Assembly: GCA_003477405.1 (NCBI GenBank)
Contig: QUDE01000001.1
Span: 186,001 to 250,000 of the forward strand
Direction of reading: 5' to 3'
From: Ruminococcaceae bacterium AM07-15
GTDB lineage: Bacteria; Bacillota; Clostridia; Oscillospirales; Butyricicoccaceae
Length of the DNA: 64,000 bases
Shown here in pieces: positions 17,020 through 24,762 of this stretch. Every line of letters begins with the position of its first letter. Positions within the stretch are counted from its first letter, which is position 1. The position numbers and the translations under genes are program-made. The notes under the pieces are model-generated. The model was not told the origin of the DNA. It saw only the letters and a list, made by a program, of their open reading frames with translations, and did no database searches.

Positions 17020-19212
17020 TTGAAGAAATCCATGCTTCAAGCGATGCCGGCGCTGACGGCATCGCAGGAGATGAAAGAAGTGGCGATAGCGGATGAGCCA
17101 AAAAAGGAGACGACTTATTATGGCCACACCTATACTACCCGCACCTATTTCGCGTTTATGAACTGTCTGGTGCAGGATGGCGTTCTGAAAGCCGCCTTTT
17201 TTCTGCCGGATCATCTGCGGCTGGATGGTAATAATCCTGCTTATGAGGTATTTATCGACAAGGAAAACCGCCAGTTTTTGACCTACGATCACTTGGAGAA
17301 AAAGTGGCGGGATGCAAAACTGGACCGTTTGGAATGGCCTGGCAGGAACTACTACGCTACCTGCTGGGTCAGCGAGGAAGATGCGGCCTTGGTTCAAGAC
17401 TATTTTTCCGGCAAGCGCGGTGGCGATCTCGGCATTCTCGACTTTCAGAGGAATGTGAGGGACGAACAGCTGGAACGGCGCCACAAACGGATCACTGACC
17501 CATGGGACAAGGATCTGGCGCAGGTGCCGAAATTGCCAAAAGATTGGAAGCGGTGGGCCGACAAGGTGGCCGTGCGGGAAAATTTTATATTTTACCATTA
17601 CAAGCGCGGCGGAGCCAAAACCGGTTACTGCACTTTCTGCGGGAAGGAGGTGCCCATTTCCGGGCATCCCTACCACAACAAAGAGGGACGCTGTATCCGC
17701 TGCCGCCATCCTGTGGTGTTCAAGGCTTTGGGGCTCGCAGGCTATTTTCAAACAGATAAGTATTATGCTTATCTGGTCCAGCGGTGCAGGGATGGATTTG
17801 TCGTTCGGGAATTCCGGGCGGACAGGACCTACCGAAAGGATACCCTGCCGCACAGCGAGCCCTATTGGCATGAGTTCCGGCGTTCGATTTATGACCGCAC
17901 CGGCGAAATCCGTTCCTATTACTGGGGGATGTACTGCCAGCGGGAAACACGCTGGATCGCGGGAAGCCCCTGCTATTATGCTTATTATGGTGATCAATCC
18001 GGCCGGGTATATGGAAAGACTTTGCCCAGCCTGGGGAAAAAGGAACTCCGCCAGACCGGTTTGGTCGAGTGGATACGAAGCCATCCGGTCACAGATCCTG
18101 AGAAATATCTGGCGGTCTGGAAACAAATCCCCAAGATGGAGCAAATCTGGAAAGCTGGATTGTCGCGGCTGACAGCCGAGTGTTTCCACTTCTGCGATGA
18201 TGTGCAGAAAGTGGTGCTACATCCGGACGAGCCGGGATTGATCCGCGCTCTGGGACTGGACTCCGCAAAATTCCGCCGCCTGCGCCAGCTGGACGGAGAC
18301 ACAGAGACTTTGGCCTGGCTGCAGCTTGAGAAGCGGACCGGACAGCGTATCACGGATGAAATGCTGCGCTGGAGCAAAAAAGAACGGATCAGCCCCAGGG
18401 ATCTGGTGTTTATCGCAGACCGAATGAGTCTGGTGCAGATCAGAAATTATCTGGAACGGCAAAAAGAGTATTTTGATGGCAGCTGCCGTCAGGCATTGAT
18501 TACATGGCAGGACTATCTTGCTATGGCAGAACGGCTGCACTATGACACCAGTGATGAAATCGTCTACCGCGTGCGCAAACTGCGGCAGCGGCACGATGAG
18601 TTGGTCATTCAGAGTGAAACCGGGAGCCTGGAAGAACAGGCGGAGAAAATGGCGGCGAAATACCCCCATGTCAATGCTATCTGCATGGAGCTGCAGAAAA
18701 AATATGCCTACAGCGATGACGACTACACGGTGCTTGCGCCCCAGAACATCTTTGAAATCATCAAGGAGGGGCGGATGCTTCACCACTGTGTCGGCAATGA
18801 TGGCGCCGGTGAACGGTACTATGACCGCATGGAACGCCGGGAGAGCTTCATTCTGTTCCTGCGCCGGACGGATGAACCTAACGATCCCTACTACACTCTG
18901 GAGATTGAACCGGATGGAACAGTGCGTCAGAAGCGCACTTTGTTTGACCGGCAGCATGAAGATATTGAACAGGCAACAGAATTCCTGCTCAAATGGCAGA
19001 AGGTCATAGCGGCCCGCCTTACCGGCCGCGACCTGAAGCTGGCTGAGCGAAGCCGTGAGCTGCGGAAGGAGGAATTCATCCAGATGCAGAAAGACCGTGT
19101 GATCATTCACACCGGGCATCTTGCCGGCCGTCTGCTGGCAGAGGTACTGCTGGCCGATTTGATGGAAAATACGGAAGTCATGCAGACGCAGGCACTCCCT
19201 GCTGCCGCGTGA
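17020..19212 (+). CDS. pcfJ: PcfJ-like protein
   Basis: 730 residues from a TTG start directly after the previous gene (AAGGATGGTGAG upstream); ATG at 17032 is the alternative. A zinc knuckle (CTFC and CIRC, about residues 204-227) and the C-terminal PcfJ motif GRMLHHCVGNDG near 584-595, followed by ESFILFLRR and a beta-rich segment, identify the family. PcfJ proteins occur next to PcfK on conjugative plasmids and integrative elements. Their biochemical role is not established. A hairpin follows the gene. Confidence 0.85.
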   Translation: MKKSMLQAMPALTASQEMKEVAIADEPKKETTYYGHTYTTRTYFAFMNCLVQDGVLKAAFFLPDHLRLDGNNPAYEVFIDKENRQFLTYDHLEKKWRDAKLDRLEWPGRNYYATCWVSEEDAALVQDYFSGKRGGDLGILDFQRNVRDEQLERRHKRITDPWDKDLAQVPKLPKDWKRWADKVAVRENFIFYHYKRGGAKTGYCTFCGKEVPISGHPYHNKEGRCIRCRHPVVFKALGLAGYFQTDKYYAYLVQRCRDGFVVREFRADRTYRKDTLPHSEPYWHEFRRSIYDRTGEIRSYYWGMYCQRETRWIAGSPCYYAYYGDQSGRVYGKTLPSLGKKELRQTGLVEWIRSHPVTDPEKYLAVWKQIPKMEQIWKAGLSRLTAECFHFCDDVQKVVLHPDEPGLIRALGLDSAKFRRLRQLDGDTETLAWLQLEKRTGQRITDEMLRWSKKERISPRDLVFIADRMSLVQIRNYLERQKEYFDGSCRQALITWQDYLAMAERLHYDTSDEIVYRVRKLRQRHDELVIQSETGSLEEQAEKMAAKYPHVNAICMELQKKYAYSDDDYTVLAPQNIFEIIKEGRMLHHCVGNDGAGERYYDRMERRESFILFLRRTDEPNDPYYTLEIEPDGTVRQKRTLFDRQHEDIEQATEFLLKWQKVIAARLTGRDLKLAERSRELRKEEFIQMQKDRVIIHTGHLAGRLLAEVLLADLMENTEVMQTQALPAAA

Positions 19213-19221
19213 GACAGGTTC

Positions 19222-19262
19222 AATGGCCGGGCGTCCTTTGGGGCGTCCGGCCTATTTCTTTA
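19222..19262 (+). terminator. Hairpin after pcfJ
   Basis: GGCCGGGCG and CGTCCGGCC pair around TCCTTTGGGG, followed by TATTTCTTT; an imperfect terminator 10 nt after the pcfJ stop. Confidence 0.5.
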
Positions 19263-19277
19263 GAATGGAGGGCTCTA

Positions 19278-19760
19278 ATGGGAAAAAAGCGAGTTAAGTA
19301 CGAGATTCGCGGTTACAAGTATGCGCCCGAGAGTTTCCGGGCTTTTAAAGGATTACCGGGGCAGAAAATGGAGCAGATCTTGTTGTCAGACGAACAGCGT
19401 CAGAAAATGGGCTATCTCTGTCTGACTCAAGGCGGTAAGGCTGGTATAGCCTATGTTAAGCATATCGAGCGGGAACGGGCGCGAGGATGCCACTATTACA
19501 AAACCTATGGCTTCTTTCTCGAAAACGATCCGAGAGGATATGTGTATTGCCCACAGCTTTTATGCAGGGAGAGCGATACGCTAAAAGAACGCCTGTGTAT
19601 CCTGCGCATGTTCCGGGAATATCTGGCCAAGACCGGCGGGCGTATTGAACAGAGTACGCAATGTGAGTTTGACAAAAATTTCCGCCCAGTTCATGTGCGG
19701 AAAAATTATGTGGTTGCCGACTTGAACCGACCGCTTGTGGTCTGGCTCTATGCGGCGTGA
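19278..19760 (+). CDS. Hypothetical protein
   Basis: 160 residues, ATG with GGAGGG 8-9 nt upstream. Basic N-terminus (MGKKRVKYEIRGYKYAPESF), Tyr-rich, ends DLNRPLVVWLYAA. No membrane segment, signal peptide or recognised motif. First gene of a block leading to the DNA ligase. Confidence 0.65.
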   Translation: MGKKRVKYEIRGYKYAPESFRAFKGLPGQKMEQILLSDEQRQKMGYLCLTQGGKAGIAYVKHIERERARGCHYYKTYGFFLENDPRGYVYCPQLLCRESDTLKERLCILRMFREYLAKTGGRIEQSTQCEFDKNFRPVHVRKNYVVADLNRPLVVWLYAA

Positions 19761-19771
19761 AAGGAGAAAAA

Positions 19772-19990
19772 ATGAAACAGCTTGGCAATTTGGCTGTGGT
19801 CTGCGCCCAGCGCCCTGATGTGCTGATGCAGATTTATGGCAGCGAGGTAAGCGTACACACAGGAGAGGGACCGGAACGGGCCGTCCTCTTCACAAAATGG
19901 GATGATGATGAAACGATCCAGAGCATCATCCGGGAACTGAATTTTGGGCGGTATGCCCCGGACAGGGAAAGGATGGTGCGGCATGATTAA
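19772..19990 (+). CDS. Small hypothetical protein
   Basis: 72 residues, ATG preceded by AAAGGAG; 11 nt after the previous gene. Acidic, with VSVHTGEGPERAVLFTKWDDDETIQ. No family recognised. Its end overlaps the start of the next gene by 8 nt. Confidence 0.6.
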   Translation: MKQLGNLAVVCAQRPDVLMQIYGSEVSVHTGEGPERAVLFTKWDDDETIQSIIRELNFGRYAPDRERMVRHD

Positions 19991-20303
19991 AAACCTGAAC
20001 CAGCTCAAACGCGCTCTTCGGCCTGGTATGCGCCTGGAAGTCATCGGCCACTGCCGGCCGGGGTGCATTGGGCAGCTGCGGGAGGTCACTTGGGTCAATA
20101 CCCAGGGCTTTTATACCAAAACGCTCAATCCGCCCAATCCGAAGCTCAATGCGGCAAACGAGGGGCGTGGCGTCATCCTCTGGTGGGGAGCTGCGCGCAC
20201 CTGGGAATTTGAAGATGGGGTGTGCAAGTCGTACACCCATGGCGAACATACGGCAGAGACACTGATTATGGCATTCCGTGTTTTAGAAGAGGAGGCGGCC
20301 TGA
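19983..20303 (+). CDS. Hypothetical protein, coupled to the ligase gene
   Basis: 106 residues; ATG with AAGGATG upstream. Contains GMRLEVIGHCRPGCIGQLREV, WVNTQGFYTK and LWWGAARTWEF, suggesting a small beta-rich domain, but no named family is recognised. The stop TGA overlaps the ligase ATG (TGATG), so the two are translationally coupled. Confidence 0.65.
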   Translation: MIKNLNQLKRALRPGMRLEVIGHCRPGCIGQLREVTWVNTQGFYTKTLNPPNPKLNAANEGRGVILWWGAARTWEFEDGVCKSYTHGEHTAETLIMAFRVLEEEAA

Positions 20304-22324
20304 TGGACCAGAATTGGATGAAAAGACAGCGGGAGCTGACCGACCGGCTCAACCGCTACCGCAATGAGTATTACAACCTCAACAGCCCCAGTGTCAGCGA
20401 TACTGCCTATGACCGGCTGTTTGAGGAACTGCAGGCCGTGGAAAAACAAACGGGTGTCCAGATGGCAAACTCGCCCACTAACACCGTGGGCTACCCGGCG
20501 GTCAGCAAACTGGAAAAAACAAATCACTCGATTCCGCTGCTGTCTCTGGAAAAAGTGAAGAATGCGGAGGATTTGTGCCGCTTTATGGGAGAGCATCAGG
20601 TGATGTTCATGCTCAAGTTGGACGGCCTTACCATCAAACTGACCTATGAAGGGGGCAAATTGGTGGAGGCAGCTACCCGGGGCGACGGTGATGTGGGCGA
20701 AATCGTGACCCACAACACCCGCGCTATTGGCGGCATCCCCGAGAATATCCAATATGAAGACCGCCTGGTGGTCACCGGCGAGGCGTTCATCCGCCCCAGC
20801 GATTTTGAACAGCTGAAGACCACTCTGGTGGACAGCGATGGGAAACCTTACAAGAACGGCCGCAATCTGGCGGCCGGCTCAGTGCGCCTGTTTGACGCCG
20901 GGACCTGCCTGGGACGGCGACTGATGTTCATGCCGTTCAATGTGCTGGAGGGCATGGAGGAATTGCCTCGCAAGTCGGAGCGCCTCAAGGCGCTGCGGCC
21001 GCTGGGCTTTCTGCCCTGCAAGTACATGGTCACCAAGCGCCCTTTGACGCAGAAGGAAACCGAGGACGGTATCCGTCAGCTCAAGGAGTATGCGGCGGAC
21101 GCTGATATTCCCATTGACGGTATCGTTATTACTTACAACGACATCGCGCTGTCCAAAAGCTGCGGGCGCACGGGCCATCACTACAAGGACGGCCTTGCCT
21201 TCAAATTTGAGGATGATTTGTTCCAGACAAAGCTCCAGACGATTGAATGGACGCCCGGCCGCACCGGCGAGATTGCCCCGGTTGCCATTTTTGAGCCGGT
21301 GGAGATCGACGGATGCGAAGTGTCCAGAGCCAGCCTGCACAACCTGTCCTTCATTGAGGATCTGGAATTGGCGCCGGGCTGCCGTATCCTGGTGAGCAAA
21401 CGAAACATGATCATTCCCCATGTGGAGGAAAACCTGGACCGGGGCAATTTTTCTATGGATGCCGTGATCCCGCACCAGTGCCCCTGCTGCGGAGAGCCGA
21501 CCAGAATCCACGAAACCAGTGGCCGTGGTGAAAACGGCGAGGAACGGGTCATCAAGACTCTGTTCTGCGACAACGCCGCCTGCGAGACCCGACGCCTTAA
21601 ACAGTTCGTCCATTTTGTGAGCAAAAAGGCCATGAACATTGAAGGACTGTCGGAAGGAACGCTGGAAAAGCTGATTGGCCGCGGCTGGATACACAGCTAT
21701 CTGGACATTTATCGCCTGGATCAACATAGGAATGAGATCATCCGGATGGACGGTTTCGGTGAAAAGTCCTGGCAGCGTCTTTGGGACGCCATCCAGCAGA
21801 GCCGCAGCACGACATTCGAGCGGTATGTTATCGCTATGGACATCCCGATGGTCGGCAATACCGCCAGCAAGGTCCTTTGCCGGGAATTTCACGGCAGTCT
21901 GGACGAATTCCGGGATGCCGTCTATGGGGGCTATGACTTCCGACAGCTCCCGGACTTTGGAGAGACGCTGCACAACAACATTCAAGAATGGTTTAACAAG
22001 GAAGAAAATTTCTGTATTTGGGAGGAATTGCAGCCGATGATGAACATTCAGAAACCGGTGGAGGCCAACAACCAGACTATCAACAGGGACAATTCTTTTT
22101 CCGGAAAGACCATTGTGGTCACGGGAAAGGTCGAGCCTTACACCCGCAACGAGATGAACAGCCTGATCGCCTCATTGGGGGCAGTGGCCGGCAGTTCGGT
22201 GACCCGCAAGACCGATTATCTGGTCTGCGGCGAGAAAGCCGGCAGCAAGCTGTCCAAGGCGCGGGAACTGGATATCCCGGTGCTGACGCCGGAGGAATTT
22301 TTCCGCATGGCCGGTGTGGTTTAA
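20303..22324 (+). CDS. ligA: NAD-dependent DNA ligase
   Basis: 673 residues, full length. An N-terminal Ia/adenylation domain has the nucleotidyl-accepting lysine in KLDGL near residue 104 and RGDGDVGE downstream. An OB fold, a four-Cys zinc finger (CPCC and CDNAAC, about 394-431), helix-hairpin-helix repeats and a C-terminal BRCT domain (SGKTIVVTGKVE to the end) follow. It seals nicks using NAD+. A chromosomal LigA is expected elsewhere in the genome, so this is an element-borne copy, consistent with self-supplied replication or repair functions. Confidence 0.93.
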   Translation: MDQNWMKRQRELTDRLNRYRNEYYNLNSPSVSDTAYDRLFEELQAVEKQTGVQMANSPTNTVGYPAVSKLEKTNHSIPLLSLEKVKNAEDLCRFMGEHQVMFMLKLDGLTIKLTYEGGKLVEAATRGDGDVGEIVTHNTRAIGGIPENIQYEDRLVVTGEAFIRPSDFEQLKTTLVDSDGKPYKNGRNLAAGSVRLFDAGTCLGRRLMFMPFNVLEGMEELPRKSERLKALRPLGFLPCKYMVTKRPLTQKETEDGIRQLKEYAADADIPIDGIVITYNDIALSKSCGRTGHHYKDGLAFKFEDDLFQTKLQTIEWTPGRTGEIAPVAIFEPVEIDGCEVSRASLHNLSFIEDLELAPGCRILVSKRNMIIPHVEENLDRGNFSMDAVIPHQCPCCGEPTRIHETSGRGENGEERVIKTLFCDNAACETRRLKQFVHFVSKKAMNIEGLSEGTLEKLIGRGWIHSYLDIYRLDQHRNEIIRMDGFGEKSWQRLWDAIQQSRSTTFERYVIAMDIPMVGNTASKVLCREFHGSLDEFRDAVYGGYDFRQLPDFGETLHNNIQEWFNKEENFCIWEELQPMMNIQKPVEANNQTINRDNSFSGKTIVVTGKVEPYTRNEMNSLIASLGAVAGSSVTRKTDYLVCGEKAGSKLSKARELDIPVLTPEEFFRMAGVV

Positions 22325-22350
22325 CCAGTCGGTTCATCAGAGTTTGACAA

Positions 22351-22385
22351 TGGGGAGAGGGCGGTCTGCGCCCTCTCCCTATATT
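22351..22385 (+). terminator. Hairpin after ligA
   Basis: GGGAGAGGGC / GCCCTCTCCC with a 7-nt loop followed by TATATTTTTAT; it closes the ligase block. Confidence 0.7.
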
Positions 22386-22403
22386 TTTATGGAGGAACAC
22401 CAT

Positions 22404-22628
22404 ATGGAAAGAAAGTATTTCATCCCTGTTGTCAATCGCGTTTATACCAACCGCAATAATAAACAGTACCGCTGCACCGGCTTTGTGGAGGGCAGCTGCC
22501 CGTGGGAAACGGTAGCCTATTTTACAAGGCTGTCCGACGGCTGGAGCCTGGCCGCACACGGCCCCCAAATCTATGAAGACGGGACGATTGAATGGAACTA
22601 TTCTACCGGCGGGCATTGGCCGCAGTAA
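22404..22628 (+). CDS. Small hypothetical protein
   Basis: 74 residues, ATG with TGGAGG upstream. Aromatic-rich (MERKYFIPVVNRVYTNRNN, CTGFVEGSCPWETVAYF, GTIEWNYSTGGHWPQ). No family recognised. First gene of the block that contains the two large unknown proteins. Confidence 0.65.
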   Translation: MERKYFIPVVNRVYTNRNNKQYRCTGFVEGSCPWETVAYFTRLSDGWSLAAHGPQIYEDGTIEWNYSTGGHWPQ

Positions 22629-22644
22629 AAAGGAGGGAAATGTT

Positions 22645-24762
22645 GTGAACCAAGAAATCATACCGGCATACAGTGCCTACCAGAAGGTCATTGACCTTAC
22701 GCTGTATCATGCCTTTGCGGAACTGATCGTACAGATGGCGCAGGACGATGAGGTGAGAATCCTTTACCGTCAGCAGGAAGTGAGACAGATCTGGCAGAGA
22801 GATCAGAATGTTTCCGGCTATTTTGAAACTTACAGCCTGCGTTACCCCGGTGAAGTATTGGAGCGGTTCGAGGAAAAGCTGGGCACGGATATGCGCATTC
22901 TCCGCGCTCTTGCACTGGCCCTGGGCTACACCCGCCAGTGTCAGGCTGACACAATGTTTGTAGGCAATCAGCGAAATGATTTCATTCAGAAACTCCGCAG
23001 GACCGCCGGGACGGATGTTTACCTGCAAGGCGCGCTCTATCTGCTGGAAACCGACACTCTCCGGCGCCGCACGCGGCTGGATGAACTGGCCGCCAGGGAA
23101 TACGCCAGGACGGAGGAGGCTCTGTTTGTGCTCTCCTTGTTTGATGATCCGGAGACCGGCTATCAGGCCATGCGGCCGCAGCTGACGCGGCTGTTTGGAC
23201 CAGAAAGGACGATTTCTATGGCACGGGATTTTGGCGTGCTGGAATGGTTCATCCGTTTCTACGCTGAAGAGGCAAAACGCTATCGGGGAAAAAACGATCT
23301 GGTATTGCGGACGCTGATGAAGCTGCCCTACATGAACATGAAGCCGGACAGCCGGGAATTTTCGGTTTTGCATACTGCCGGGTACAGCATGGAAGAGATT
23401 ACAATGGCAAATTCCCTGGCGGTGTGGGCCGACCGGATACCGGACCGGCTCTCATCCAAAGGCATTGTGGCGGAAAAGATCGCGGTGGCCTGCGTCCGAA
23501 TGCTGCTGAACGGCCCGGATGGACAGCCGGAAGAGATCTATGCGTACATCAGCTGGCTGTTCCAGGTTTACAAGAAATTTGAGGTCAGGTACGAGGGATA
23601 TCAGGATCTCTGGGCAGCCATCCAGACGGGGCTTGCACCCACAGCCCCCCAGACTATCCTCTGGATGAATCAAACAATTAAAAGGCAGTTCCCTTATCGC
23701 TTCGATGTATTCGACCCGCGATACGACATTCTGGCAAACGAGCTGAGTAATGAGGAATATGCGGAACTGTTTACCATGCAGATGCTCCGTTTCCGTGCGG
23801 CGATCCCGCTGCGGCGCTGGCTTACGCGGTATCAGGCCCTGACTGGTGTGGAGTATATTGAGTATTTTAACAAGCGCCATTGGCTTACGCTTCGCAGCTT
23901 TGTTTTGCTGGTGGAGCGAAAGGAGATCAATTTGTGGCAGTTTTTTGAGCAGCACAAGGGGGACGGGGCTCGTGCCCATCCTCTGGAGCTTTTAGAGGAA
24001 TATGCGCTGAAAATCTCCAGCTGGCGGTGCTTTCGGTTCGCGCAAAAGCTGTTTGGCCAGTACACCTTCTCTCAGCTGCGGGATATTTTCGGAAAGGACT
24101 TTTATTTCCACCAGAAGTTTGCCAAGACGGAAGGCTATTATCACAAAAAAGTCCAAGCGTTCTCTATGGTCCGGCCGTTCCTGACAGTGGAGCAGCACTG
24201 GCAGCTTTATGACTGGATCGATGCTTCCTTCTTCCAGACGGAGCCGGAATGCTATGATTCGTTTGTCCTCTGTGCCCTGAAGGCCCCGGAAGTGCAGCGC
24301 ATCTATGACAAACCGCTGCTGGCGGCTGTGCTGCGGCAGCTTCTGGCCCGTGACGCCTGCAATGGCTACGAGGCGGAGCAGTTAAAGGAACGGTTCTATT
24401 CCAAGGAAGAAATGGAGGCCGAGCGAAAAGCTGCAGCCGAACAGGAAGAACAGAAAAAAGAGCGCCAACGGCAACAGGAGGTCATGGAGCGTCAGGAGAA
24501 CCTGGCAAGCTGCTATGATGGCAGCGCGGAATCCCTTGTCCAGTTCATGCGCGGATATTATCATGGCGAGACCAGGAAAGCCGCATTGGATATGGTCTAT
24601 GAAAAAATGCTGGAATGGCCGGCAGGCTGCGCTCAGACCCTTGAGGCGGCGGAAATGTGGAAATTTTTTGAGCTGTGCGGAAGTCTTGTGATGTATGAGC
24701 CTCGGCCGCGCAGAGAGATATTGACAATGGTGCAAACCATCGTAGGAGGTGAAGCAGCATGA
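22645..24762 (+). CDS. Large unrecognised, mostly helical protein (unknown triad, gene 1)
   Basis: 705 residues from GTG at 22645, which has AAGGAGGG upstream. No signal peptide or membrane segment. Rich in Leu, Arg, Tyr and Phe with many short amphipathic helices. A Glu/Lys/Gln coiled-coil-like stretch (EEMEAERKAAAEQEEQKKER region, about 590-620) is near the C-terminus. No nucleotide-binding, nuclease or protease motif was found by eye. It shares an ATGA overlap with the next gene, so the two products are probably made in fixed ratio and may form a complex. Function unknown. Confidence 0.75.
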   Translation: MNQEIIPAYSAYQKVIDLTLYHAFAELIVQMAQDDEVRILYRQQEVRQIWQRDQNVSGYFETYSLRYPGEVLERFEEKLGTDMRILRALALALGYTRQCQADTMFVGNQRNDFIQKLRRTAGTDVYLQGALYLLETDTLRRRTRLDELAAREYARTEEALFVLSLFDDPETGYQAMRPQLTRLFGPERTISMARDFGVLEWFIRFYAEEAKRYRGKNDLVLRTLMKLPYMNMKPDSREFSVLHTAGYSMEEITMANSLAVWADRIPDRLSSKGIVAEKIAVACVRMLLNGPDGQPEEIYAYISWLFQVYKKFEVRYEGYQDLWAAIQTGLAPTAPQTILWMNQTIKRQFPYRFDVFDPRYDILANELSNEEYAELFTMQMLRFRAAIPLRRWLTRYQALTGVEYIEYFNKRHWLTLRSFVLLVERKEINLWQFFEQHKGDGARAHPLELLEEYALKISSWRCFRFAQKLFGQYTFSQLRDIFGKDFYFHQKFAKTEGYYHKKVQAFSMVRPFLTVEQHWQLYDWIDASFFQTEPECYDSFVLCALKAPEVQRIYDKPLLAAVLRQLLARDACNGYEAEQLKERFYSKEEMEAERKAAAEQEEQKKERQRQQEVMERQENLASCYDGSAESLVQFMRGYYHGETRKAALDMVYEKMLEWPAGCAQTLEAAEMWKFFELCGSLVMYEPRPRREILTMVQTIVGGEAA

